Shown: in pieces, positions 41,388 through 48,635 of the stretch | Layout: each line of letters begins with the position of its first letter | Position numbering within the stretch: position 1 is the first letter of the stretch | Source: Alphaproteobacteria bacterium | GTDB lineage: Bacteria; Pseudomonadota; Alphaproteobacteria; UBA8366; Aestuariispiraceae | Assembly: GCA_030065235.1 (NCBI GenBank) | Contig: JASJDC010000008.1 | Span: forward strand, 62,001 to 126,000 | Reading direction: 5' to 3' | Length of the DNA: 64,000 nucleotides | The notes under the pieces: generated by a model | Told to the model about the DNA's origin: nothing | Seen by the model: only the letters and a program-made list of their open reading frames with translations | Databases searched by the model: none | Program-made: the position numbers and the translations under genes

Positions 41388-42839
41388 ATGTTCGTTCTGG
41401 CGATTGATCAGGGCACGACCAACACCAAGGCGCTGGTCTTCGACGGCTTAGGCCAAATTGTCAGGCAAGCATCAGCGTCGTGCCGCACAGACTATCCGCA
41501 GCCGGGCTGGGCCGAGCAATCCGCTCAGGAAATTTGGACGACCACGCAACAGGTCATTGCGGAGGCGTGTAGAGGCCTCGAACAGGACATCAAGAGTATC
41601 GGCGTCTCGAATCAACGTGAAACGCTGGTGGTCTGGGATGGCGAGACGGGCGAGCCTTTGGGGCCAGCCCCAATCTGGCAATGCCGCCGCACGACGCAGG
41701 CCTGCGCCAAACTGATTGAAGCGGGATTGTCGGACGAGGTTGCCGAGATCACAGGCCTCGGGATCAACCCGCTGTTCCCGGCCTCCAAACTGGCTTGGAT
41801 CCTCAACCATCGACTAGGCGCGCGGACGTTGCATGACTCTGGTCGCCTGCGCGCGGGAACGGTGGATGCCTGGCTGCTCTGGAACCTCACAGGCGGCGGG
41901 GTCTTCGCCACGGACCATTCGAACGCGTCGCGCACCCTGCTCTTTGATATAAACGCTCTTGCCTGGAGCCCGCGCCTGAGCGAGATCTTCGGCGTTCCGC
42001 TCGATTGCCTGCCACAACCGATGGCGTCGAACGCGCGTTTTGGTGAAACCGCGCAATCCGCTACGACGTTGCCGCCGGGCGTCGCCATTCACGCAATGAT
42101 GGGAGACAGCCACGCCGCGCTTTACGGCCATGGCGTTCGCGCGCCCGGTCGCGTAAAAGCGACATATGGAACCGGGTCCTCGCTGATGACCCTGACCGAG
42201 TTCCGCGCCGCCTCGAAACATGGTTTGTCAGGGACGATCGCCTGGACCGAGGATTCCCACACCGCCCTTGCGCTCGAAGGGAATATTACTGTGTCGGCTC
42301 AAGCCGCGGCCTTTATGGCGGAGATGATGGGGCTCTCGGACCCAGCCGCCCTGTCGGATTTGGCCCAAAAGGTCGAGGACAGCGACGGCGTGCATTTCGT
42401 TCCCGCGCTCGCCGGTCTCGGTGCGCCGCATTGGGACGACGAAGCGCGCGGCGTGGTGTCGGGTCTGTCACTGGGCAGCAAGCCCGCGCACCTGGCTCGC
42501 GCGACCATTGAAGCGATCGCCCACCAGATCGCCGATGTTTTCGATGCGATAGAGCAAGATCTCGGTCATACGCTCGACGGCCTGAGCGCCGATGGCGGCG
42601 CCTCGGCCAATCCATTCTTGATGCAGTTGCAAGCCGATCTCCTCGGGCGACCGGTCGAAAGGCTAGGATTCCCTGAAATCGGCGCGTCGGGCGTGGCCCG
42701 GATGAGCGCCAAGGCCGCAGGTCTGCCGATGGCGTTTAGACCCGCCGAGAAACACTCGTTCATGCCGGCGATCTCCGAGGCCGACCGACAGTCCCAGCGC
42801 GAGGCATGGCGGGCGGCGGTGCGAAAGATTGTCGGTTAG
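41388..42839 (+). CDS. FGGY-family carbohydrate kinase
   Basis: Sugar kinase of 483 residues with the full FGGY fold: LAIDQGTTNTKALVFD (phosphate 1), VSNQRETLVVWD, PIWQCRRTTQ, MMGDSHAALYGHG (catalytic Asp region), KATYGTGSSLM (phosphate 2) and LSADGGASANPFLMQLQADLLG (adenosine). It resembles glycerol and xylulose kinases, without the exact signature of either. Being last in the operon with a split transketolase, it probably phosphorylates a ketose to give the transketolase substrate, and perhaps the SorC inducer. Apulose kinase is one parallel from known pathways; the substrate here is not established. Confidence 0.9.
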   Translation: MFVLAIDQGTTNTKALVFDGLGQIVRQASASCRTDYPQPGWAEQSAQEIWTTTQQVIAEACRGLEQDIKSIGVSNQRETLVVWDGETGEPLGPAPIWQCRRTTQACAKLIEAGLSDEVAEITGLGINPLFPASKLAWILNHRLGARTLHDSGRLRAGTVDAWLLWNLTGGGVFATDHSNASRTLLFDINALAWSPRLSEIFGVPLDCLPQPMASNARFGETAQSATTLPPGVAIHAMMGDSHAALYGHGVRAPGRVKATYGTGSSLMTLTEFRAASKHGLSGTIAWTEDSHTALALEGNITVSAQAAAFMAEMMGLSDPAALSDLAQKVEDSDGVHFVPALAGLGAPHWDDEARGVVSGLSLGSKPAHLARATIEAIAHQIADVFDAIEQDLGHTLDGLSADGGASANPFLMQLQADLLGRPVERLGFPEIGASGVARMSAKAAGLPMAFRPAEKHSFMPAISEADRQSQREAWRAAVRKIVG

Positions 42840-42914
42840 GTTGACGTGGTTGTGGGGGGCCAGGCGGGCGCGAGCTTATTGCGCCGCGGCGCCCGACGTT
42901 GGAACCCTTGCTGA

Positions 42915-42964
42915 TTTCGAAGGCGGATCCGGCGAAATGACAAAGCCGGACCCGCCCTCCGAAA
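42915..42964. terminator. Long imperfect hairpin between convergent kinase and cytochrome genes
   Basis: The left arm (42915-42933) and right arm (42945-42964) are inverted copies: TTTCG, then AGG/CGG, then TCCGGC, with a few mismatches or a bulge. The loop is GAAATGACAAA. The central 12 positions have one mismatch. It sits between two convergent genes, so a bidirectional terminator is the simplest reading, although no clean T-run follows. Confidence 0.5.
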
Positions 42965-42988
42965 CCGATTCTTCGGGCGCGGTCGATG

Positions 42989-43771
42989 CTAACGCGCAGC
43001 CCGCAAATGCTCGTATGAGAAAACATGGGCGGTGTCTGTTAAGGGTTGATGACACTCTCGACACGCCGTCATGTCCTTGTTGAGATTCTCGCCATTGACG
43101 CTGAACAGTTCGAATTCCCAGTCGCCGACTTTCAGCGCGCCGGGATATTGCGCGTCCCAGCCTTCGCGGCGCTCCATCACGGCGATCGCCGCCATATGGT
43201 CTGGGATTCGCCGGCTGAGGGCGCTCTCCTTTATCGCGCCGGTCTCATCAACCGCCGCCTGATACAATTCCGCGACAAGCACCGAACCATAGGGCAGTTC
43301 GCCCCCTTCCTGCGCGCCTTTCACGGCGATCTCGTTGGCGAAAATCGCGATCGTCTGATGTTCGGTGAAGACCCGGTCGCCAGTGAAATAGTGGGTGAAG
43401 GCGCTCTTATAGTCGGATGGAAAGGCCAGCGTCCGGTCCTCGAGCGCGCCGTCATCCGCCCATAGGGCCGTCGACATCGCCGTGGACATCGCCGTGCACA
43501 GGGCTGTCAAGAACGCCATGGCGACCGCGGTTCGGCGGGGTCGCGTCAGGACCGGCCTTGGCGGCGTCCGAAGCGTTGACAAAGATCCCGCCAGCATGTC
43601 GGGGGCCTCGCGCATTGGTCGCTGGATTCGCCGGCGCGTCACGCGGTCGGCGAGCTTGACGCCGGCGCGTTGGATGAGACGGTAAAGCCAAGCGGCGATC
43701 GCGTTTCCAATGAACAACCGTCCGCCGGCGCGGCGTCCGATCGCGGCTCGATAGAGTGTGTCGGCGCTCAT
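42989..43771 (-). CDS. Cytochrome P460 family c-type haem protein
   Basis: Predicted exported haem protein of 260 residues. The C-terminal domain carries the c-haem motif CRECH at 237-241, with a lysine five residues before it (K232 in NLNKDMTAC), as in P460 proteins, plus TAHVFSYEHL. Cytochromes P460 oxidise hydroxylamine or handle NO, but the family has broad roles. A hydrophobic segment, MAFLTALCTAMSTAMSTALWA, near residues 83-105 looks like a signal peptide, yet it lies 80 residues inside the frame. The true start may thus be downstream of ATG 43771, which has GGGGAAG before it. It follows the His-rich protein gene by 70 bases. Confidence 0.8.
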   Translation of the reverse strand: MSADTLYRAAIGRRAGGRLFIGNAIAAWLYRLIQRAGVKLADRVTRRRIQRPMREAPDMLAGSLSTLRTPPRPVLTRPRRTAVAMAFLTALCTAMSTAMSTALWADDGALEDRTLAFPSDYKSAFTHYFTGDRVFTEHQTIAIFANEIAVKGAQEGGELPYGSVLVAELYQAAVDETGAIKESALSRRIPDHMAAIAVMERREGWDAQYPGALKVGDWEFELFSVNGENLNKDMTACRECHQPLTDTAHVFSYEHLRAAR

Positions 43772-43841
43772 GATTTCTTCCCCTTTTCCGTACATGGTTT
43801 GCAGGCGGGTTCGACCAAGGGCCGAACCCGCCCGCGGTCCG

Positions 43842-44615
43842 TCATTCGACCCGCCCAGGCAGCGATAGATCGCCGGAGGCGATGTCGAAAACGTCGGTTA
43901 CACAAAGCAACGGCGCATGAATGTCGGCATTCACCCGCAGCGCACTCGTCACCCCGTCGTAATTGGCCCCCTTGATAGCGACGGCTTCCTCGTTCGCCAG
44001 GACGACATTGATCGAGATTTCAGGCCCGTCGAAATACGGTGTGTAGCCGGGGCTATCGAGAAAGATCGGAACGCCCGGCCAAGTCGCCGGCATTTCCGGG
44101 GTCTCCCCTTCCGCCACATCGCGGACCGCCAAGGCGCCCGGGCCGCATTCTTCATTCGGCGTCAAGACGACCCAATGGCTGTGCCAATGCGCGCCATCGT
44201 TCCCGGTGTCGCCATCGTTATTCTCGTCGAAGAGCGGCGTATCGTCGAAATCGGGGTGGCTGGTCGCTGCAAGCGCAAGGATACCCGTGCCGCCTTCGAA
44301 CCCGACGGCGGACGGGTCCAGGCTTGTAGGCCAGACATACGCCCACACCGAAGATCCGGCGAATGTTCCGACGGAGTCCGGCTTGTCCGCGCCGGCGACC
44401 CCATTGGTCGTCATATGAAAGGTGATCTGCCGGCCTTCTTGATGCACATGGGCCGCCAGAATATCGAACGAGGCGACTTTGGCCTCCGACGCCTCCGACA
44501 CCACCGCGCCTTTTTGATCGATCGCGTGGTCATGGCCGGCATCCGCGACCGCGACCGTCGTCATCGCAACGCCCGAGACGGCCGCCAGAGCGGTAGACAG
44601 GAAAAACTGTTTCAT
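43842..44615 (-). CDS. Unrecognised exported histidine-rich protein
   Basis: I do not recognise this 257-residue protein. It has a clear signal peptide (FFLSTALAAVSGVAMTTVAVA, cleavage near residue 25). The mature chain starts DAGHDHAID and has clusters of possible metal ligands, HVHQEGRQITFH and HWHSHW, plus an acidic loop DENNDGDTGND and two cysteines (EECGP, LLCVTD). The start at 44615 has GGAGGACAA upstream. It is the promoter-proximal gene before the cytochrome P460-like gene and is divergent from a MarR regulator. The context suggests a periplasmic copper- or other metal-binding partner of the haem protein; this is inference. Confidence 0.8.
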   Translation of the reverse strand: MKQFFLSTALAAVSGVAMTTVAVADAGHDHAIDQKGAVVSEASEAKVASFDILAAHVHQEGRQITFHMTTNGVAGADKPDSVGTFAGSSVWAYVWPTSLDPSAVGFEGGTGILALAATSHPDFDDTPLFDENNDGDTGNDGAHWHSHWVVLTPNEECGPGALAVRDVAEGETPEMPATWPGVPIFLDSPGYTPYFDGPEISINVVLANEEAVAIKGANYDGVTSALRVNADIHAPLLCVTDVFDIASGDLSLPGRVE

Positions 44616-44643
44616 CGATTTGTCCTCCAATGGTTTTGACACG

Positions 44644-44684
44644 AAACTATATACAGCAAAAATCGCCGCTTGCAATAATAGTTT
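44644..44684. promoter_or_regulatory. Inverted repeat in the MarR divergent promoter, candidate operator
   Basis: AAACTAT (44644-44650) and ATAGTTT (44678-44684) are exact inverted copies 27 bases apart in the AT-rich 89-base region between the His-rich protein gene and the MarR gene. Both divergent promoters must lie here. The site may bind the MarR dimer or two dimers. Confidence 0.4.
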
Positions 44685-44704
44685 TTAGTCGCTACCTATT
44701 TTTT

Positions 44705-45277
44705 ATGACGAATACGCTTTCACGGCTCATCGAACGCCTGGGTCGCATCGTACAGAACGATGCGCACAGCTTTGGACTTAAGCCGACTCAATGGGAGGCG
44801 CTGCGTTTTCTGAACAGCGCCAATCGTTTCTCACGCACGCCGAGCGGGCTGACGATTTATCTTGGCATGACCAAGGGGACGGTTTCGCAAACCCTATCGG
44901 CGTTGGAGCGCAAGGGCCTTATCAGCAAGACCAAGGCGGCCGGCGACAAGCGCGGCGTCATGCTGGATATGACTCCGCTCGGGAAACAGGCGCTGAAGGC
45001 CGACCCACTGAAAACCATCGAAGAGGATTTGGATCGGCTTACACAGCGTGAACGCGATGAACTTTTCGCACTCCTATCCAAGTTCTTGAAGGCGATGCTG
45101 GCGCGCCGCGATTCGGCGCAGTTCGGGCAGTGTCGAGACTGCATGCATTTCGTTTCAAGCCAAAAGGGCGCATTGCCCCATTTTTGCGCTCTTCTGGCTG
45201 AACCGCTCAGCGGCGCTGACAGCGAACTTATGTGCGTTGAGTATTCGGCGTCGGAACGGCAGGCCCCGAGGTCATGA
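44705..45277 (+). CDS. MarR-family regulator with a C-terminal cysteine cluster
   Basis: Winged-helix regulator of 190 residues. Residues 1-130 form the MarR fold (QWEALRFLNSANRF, TPSGLTIYLGMTKGTVSQTLSALERKGLI as recognition helix, KRGVMLDMTPLGKQAL wing). Beyond it is an extra 50-residue segment with four cysteines, C143, C146, C161 and C177 (CRDCMHF, HFC and MCVEY), which could bind zinc or an iron-sulfur cluster and sense redox state or NO. Start at 44705 is the first ATG before the fold; the longer frame from 44630 overlaps the promoter. It is divergent from the exported His-rich and P460 genes and probably controls them. Confidence 0.88.
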   Translation: MTNTLSRLIERLGRIVQNDAHSFGLKPTQWEALRFLNSANRFSRTPSGLTIYLGMTKGTVSQTLSALERKGLISKTKAAGDKRGVMLDMTPLGKQALKADPLKTIEEDLDRLTQRERDELFALLSKFLKAMLARRDSAQFGQCRDCMHFVSSQKGALPHFCALLAEPLSGADSELMCVEYSASERQAPRS

Positions 45278-45323
45278 GCTACCCGGACGCGAAAGCACGT
45301 GGTCGGCGCCGAGGCGCGCCCCG

Positions 45324-45659
45324 TCAAATGATGCTGTCCTCGTCGGAAACGAGGTTCGACAGCACGGACAGGTTCTTCCGCAATTTCTGACGCGCGACCA
45401 ATTTCTTTTGCGCCTCGATCGGCAAGTCGGTGAAATTGATGACGTTCCGCCCGATCAGCACATCGATCAGGTCCTCGGTGATCCGCGCCATCTCGAGATC
45501 GCTGCCGGTCAACCGCTGACGTACGGCCATGGGACCGGCGCTGCGCAAATAGTCCTGAACTTCCGGACTGTCGGCCGGCAGGAATTCGCTCGCCGAGCCT
45601 GACGGGCGTTCGCTGACGCCGGTGATCCGGCCTGTCTCGTCTCTTGCGACGTAGGGCAT
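45324..45659 (-). CDS. Conserved hypothetical protein (short MPYV-type family)
   Basis: A 111-residue soluble protein that begins MPYVARDETGRITGVSERP. It contains a conserved-looking central helix MARITEDLIDVLIGRNVINFTDLPIEAQKKL and ends SVLSNLVSDEDSII. Proteins with this layout are widespread in proteobacteria and are often loosely labelled tryptophan synthase beta-like, without evidence of function. ATG 45659 is chosen because the family opens MPYV; ATG 45680 is also in frame. It lies downstream of atpF on the same strand and converges on the MarR gene. Confidence 0.75.
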   Translation of the reverse strand: MPYVARDETGRITGVSERPSGSASEFLPADSPEVQDYLRSAGPMAVRQRLTGSDLEMARITEDLIDVLIGRNVINFTDLPIEAQKKLVARQKLRKNLSVLSNLVSDEDSII

Positions 45660-45828
45660 CGGGCGTCCGCTCCAGTCCACGATCCAACCTATCGCAACAG
45701 ACTATAGAGACTCTGTCCTGAGTGGAACGGCTTTACTTCAACCGCCGACCGAGATCGGGGATGAAGCAATCCGCCGACGCTGGAACCGACGAACCGCCGG
45801 GGCGGCGTCGCGTCGCGCGGATCGGCGC

Positions 45829-46320
45829 CTATTGCAGCTTGCTGCCGAGGCCGGCGATGGCCTTGTCGACCAGTTTATCGCCATCCGGCCCGGCGGCGCG
45901 TTCGGCGATCAATTTCTCGGTCGCGGCGATCGCCAGATCGGTTGCGGCGGCGCGCACTTCCCGGATCGCCTTCTCCTCGGCCAGGGCGATGCGCTCTTCC
46001 GCCAACCGCTGTTGACGTTCCAATGAAATGCGGAGCTCTTGCTCGGCGAGGGTCTTCGACTCCTCGGCCTCGCGCTTGGCGGCGGCGATCATATCTTCGG
46101 CATGGGAGGCGGATTGCTGCTGCTTGCGCTCATACTCGGCCAGCAGGGCCTGCGCCTCGTCCCGCAGCTTGGCCGCCTGCTCGACCTCCGCCTTGACCTC
46201 GTCGATCTTGCCGTCGACCGAGGCCAGAAACGCCTTCTTCGCGGGTTTGTACGCGATCGCCAGAAAGATCACCAAGGATACGGCGACCCAGAAGGTCGTG
46301 TTCTGAAGCAAGGCGTCCAT
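45829..46320 (-). CDS. atpF: F0F1 ATP synthase subunit b
   Basis: Peripheral-stalk subunit of 163 residues. One N-terminal membrane helix (TTFWVAVSLVIFLAIAYKP) is followed by a long charged coiled coil rich in Ala, Glu, Lys and Arg, ending VDKAIAGLGSKLQ. It dimerises with the b' subunit to link F0 to F1. It is the last gene of the F0 operon, 12 bases after atpF'. It was assigned as b because of its place after the b'-type gene. Confidence 0.93.
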   Translation of the reverse strand: MDALLQNTTFWVAVSLVIFLAIAYKPAKKAFLASVDGKIDEVKAEVEQAAKLRDEAQALLAEYERKQQQSASHAEDMIAAAKREAEESKTLAEQELRISLERQQRLAEERIALAEEKAIREVRAAATDLAIAATEKLIAERAAGPDGDKLVDKAIAGLGSKLQ

Positions 46321-46332
46321 CGCCCGATCCCC

Positions 46333-46818
46333 TTATTTGCCGACCGCGTCGAGGGCCGCGCGCGCCGAGGCCGCGTCCACCGACCCGCCGATCAAGCGAC
46401 CGGACGCGGCTTGAACGATCTCGACCGCGTCATCCCGCATCTCGGTCAGGATATCGGTCTTGCCTTTGTCGATCCGCGCCTCGGCCTCCGCGGCTTCGGC
46501 CGCCAGCTTCTCGGCCAGTTCGCCATGCTCTTTTTCGGAACGGGCGGCGATCGCTTCGGCGGCGTCGCGATGCACCGAGCGTGCGGTTTCGGTCGCTTGC
46601 GCCAAGGCGTGTTCATAGGCCGATTGGATCTCGGCCGCCTTCCCACGCAACTCTTCCGCCTTGCCCAGATCGTCGTCGATCTTGTTCTGACGGTTGGTGA
46701 GCGTCTCCGAAATCCGGGGCAGAATGACCCGAGACATCAGGATGTAGAGAATGGTGAACGTCACGAGCAGCCAGAAGATCTGACTGACGAATGTATCGAT
46801 CTGCGCAAATTGCGGCAT
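46333..46818 (-). CDS. atpG: F0F1 ATP synthase subunit b'
   Basis: Second peripheral-stalk subunit (b', also called AtpF' or AtpG), 161 residues. It starts MPQFAQIDTFVSQIFWLLVTF, the typical b' opening, with one membrane helix and the motif SRVILPRISETLTNRQNKIDDDLGKAEEL before the coiled coil. A separate b and b' pair is typical of photosynthetic bacteria and alphaproteobacteria. It lies between atpE and atpF. Confidence 0.93.
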   Translation of the reverse strand: MPQFAQIDTFVSQIFWLLVTFTILYILMSRVILPRISETLTNRQNKIDDDLGKAEELRGKAAEIQSAYEHALAQATETARSVHRDAAEAIAARSEKEHGELAEKLAAEAAEAEARIDKGKTDILTEMRDDAVEIVQAASGRLIGGSVDAASARAALDAVGK

Positions 46819-46965
46819 ATCGAGCCTCCGGGCCGGACAATAACGGGCGGGCGGGCGGACAGCGATCCGCGCCGACTTACCCGCTCAGACCTCGAAAAGC
46901 GGCTCTCGGAGCAAAGGAACCGGGCGCAGTTCGCGCCGTCGCCCCGCTTCGGAGCCGAAAATCGA
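46819..46965 (-). other. atpE-atpF' intercistronic spacer with a small hairpin
   Basis: A 147-base spacer inside the F0 operon, longer than the other gaps. It contains the inverted repeat GGCGC/GCGCC (46923-46937). Such structures downstream of atpE can protect or attenuate transcripts to adjust the high stoichiometry of subunit c; that role is inferred here. Confidence 0.35.
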
Positions 46966-47190
46966 TTAGCCGAACAGCGCCATCAGCGCGATGATCAAGG
47001 CGAACAGCGCGATGGCTTCCGTCACGGCGAAGCCGATCCAGATATTGGCGCCGATTTCGCCTTTCGAGGCCGGGTTGCGGGCGATCGCCTGAATGTAGCT
47101 CGCCCAGACATTGCCGACCCCGATACCGGCGCCGATCATGCCGATGGCCGCAAGGCCCGCGCCGATCAATCTAGCTGCATCAGCTTCCAT
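46966..47190 (-). CDS. atpE: F0F1 ATP synthase subunit c
   Basis: Proteolipid subunit of 74 residues that forms the proton-driven rotor ring. It has two hydrophobic helices with the polar loop ARNPASKGEI between them. The first helix is Gly-rich (GAGLAAIGMIGAGIGVGNVW), and the second carries the proton-binding glutamate in AVTEAIALFALIIALMALFG. It has no sodium-type ligand set, so it should be proton-coupled. Confidence 0.96.
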   Translation of the reverse strand: MEADAARLIGAGLAAIGMIGAGIGVGNVWASYIQAIARNPASKGEIGANIWIGFAVTEAIALFALIIALMALFG

Positions 47191-47300
47191 GATGATTTAC
47201 CCCTTCGTTAAAACTGGTTTGTTGCTTGGTTGAACCCATCCGACCCGCATCGGGTCGAAAACTCAGCGCCTTTCCGAACCGCAGCCCCGGCGCGCTTTTA

Positions 47301-48041
47301 TCAGTGAAGATGCAGCGCGTCGTGCAGATAGATGCAGGACAGAATGGCGAAAACATAGGCCTGAATGACCGCGATCATGAATTCAAACGCCGTGATCGCG
47401 ACCAGGCCGGCAAGTGGAACGATCCCAAACACGCCCAAGGCGACAACGAAGCCGGCGATGACCTTCAGGATCACATGGCCGACCGTCAAATTAGCGAAGA
47501 TACGTACGCTCAGGCTGACCGGTCGGGATAGGTAGGAAACCAACTCGATCGGGATCAGGATCACCGCTGTCCAAAGCGGCGCGCCGTGTGGAAAAAACAA
47601 GGTCGCGAAACGGGTTCCGTGTTTCGCAATTCCGATGACCGTCACCGCGATGAAGATGATCGCCGCCATCGCGAAGGTCACCGCGATATGGCTGGTGAAG
47701 GTGAAGCTTCCGGGGACCATGCCCAGCAGATTGCCGAACAGCACAAACATGAAGAGCGTGAAGATGAACGGAAAATAGGGTTGTCCGCCGGAGCCGACAT
47801 TGTCACGGACCATGTTGGCGACCGTGTTGTACATCATTTCCGCCACCATTTGTCCGCGGGTCGGGATCGTCCCCCGGCTCCGTATCGACAAAAGCAAAAA
47901 CAGGCTGGAGACGACGACGGTAATGGTCATCCACAGGGCGGAGTTGGTGAAGGAGATATCGAACCCGGCCACCTCAAGCGGCACGATCGGAACGATCGTA
48001 AACTGGTCCATCGGATTCGACGCCACTTTTTCGTCTCCCAC
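47301..48041 (-). CDS. atpB: F0F1 ATP synthase subunit a
   Basis: Membrane stator subunit of 246 residues with 5-6 helices. It has DISFTNSALWMTITVVVSSL near the N-terminus, the MVAEMMYNTVANMVRDNVG loop, and helix 4 with the essential arginine in ELVSYLSRPVSLSVRIFANL. The terminal segment FEFMIAVIQAYVFAILSCIYL carries the conserved Glu and Gln. Together with the c-ring it forms the proton path. It is the second gene of the F0 operon. Confidence 0.96.
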   Translation of the reverse strand: MGDEKVASNPMDQFTIVPIVPLEVAGFDISFTNSALWMTITVVVSSLFLLLSIRSRGTIPTRGQMVAEMMYNTVANMVRDNVGSGGQPYFPFIFTLFMFVLFGNLLGMVPGSFTFTSHIAVTFAMAAIIFIAVTVIGIAKHGTRFATLFFPHGAPLWTAVILIPIELVSYLSRPVSLSVRIFANLTVGHVILKVIAGFVVALGVFGIVPLAGLVAITAFEFMIAVIQAYVFAILSCIYLHDALHLH

Positions 48042-48120
48042 TGGGGCGCCCCGCTAAGGGGCCGCCGACAAAACTCAACTCACTCTGTCTGACGCAGCCC
48101 GCTTTGTTCGTCCGGAACGC

Positions 48121-48465
48121 CTACTCGGCGTTCGTCCGCGCGGCTGCCTCATCTTCCTTCCTCTTCGCCTCAAGCTGGTTCGCGGTTCTCACCACATTCA
48201 ACAGCCCGGCGCAAAAACCCACAATCGTGAACACCAGAAGCAACCAGGGCTTGGTGTCCAATGCGCTGTCCAACCACAATCCCAGTCCCACGCCGACAGC
48301 GACGCCCGCGACCAGATCGACCGCAATACGAAGCCCGATCCCCGCGCCCGAGGCCGCGCCTTCGCGTCCGGAACCGCTTCCCGATCGCCCAGCCTCACCG
48401 GTTCCCCTGGCCGCCTTCAGGCGTTTTTCCAGGTCCGCAAGGTCGCTTTCGGGATCAGAGGGCAT
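48121..48465 (-). CDS. atpI: ATP synthase accessory protein AtpI
   Basis: Small membrane protein of 114 residues, first gene of the F0 operon. A charged, Gly/Ser-rich start (MPSDPESDLADLEKRLK) is followed by two hydrophobic segments (GLRIAVDLVAGVAVGVGLGLWLD and LLLVFTIVGFCAGLLNVVR) and a charged tail. AtpI helps assemble the c-ring or import magnesium in some bacteria. The 170-base region upstream (48466-48635) should hold the operon promoter. Confidence 0.9.
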   Translation of the reverse strand: MPSDPESDLADLEKRLKAARGTGEAGRSGSGSGREGAASGAGIGLRIAVDLVAGVAVGVGLGLWLDSALDTKPWLLLVFTIVGFCAGLLNVVRTANQLEAKRKEDEAAARTNAE

Positions 48466-48635
48466 ACGAACCGGCCCGTTTTGAAGTCGCGGCGAAAATA
48501 GGGGGGCGGCCCTAGGGCGTCAAGCCGGAAACCGCCCTCGAAAACCCCAATATCCGCGCCGTTTTTATGCGTTGGAGCGTTACGCGAATATCAAACTTTC
48601 ACGCAGCGGCGGATCGGTCAGCACGGGGGGTTCCT

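Noticed and set aside
26298-42839. Naming the sugar cluster as a D-apiose or L-fucose pathway.
   Set aside because: Key enzymes of each (apiose isomerase; fuconate dehydratase) are absent from the window, so the substrate cannot be assigned.
42829-43083. An 84-codon plus-strand frame after the FGGY kinase.
   Set aside because: It crosses the long hairpin and the start of the antisense of the P460 gene and has no recognisable motif.
45324-45659. Annotation as a tryptophan synthase beta subunit-like protein.
   Set aside because: The 111-residue protein lacks any PLP-binding or synthase motif; the label is inherited from poor annotations, so only a conserved hypothetical call is made.
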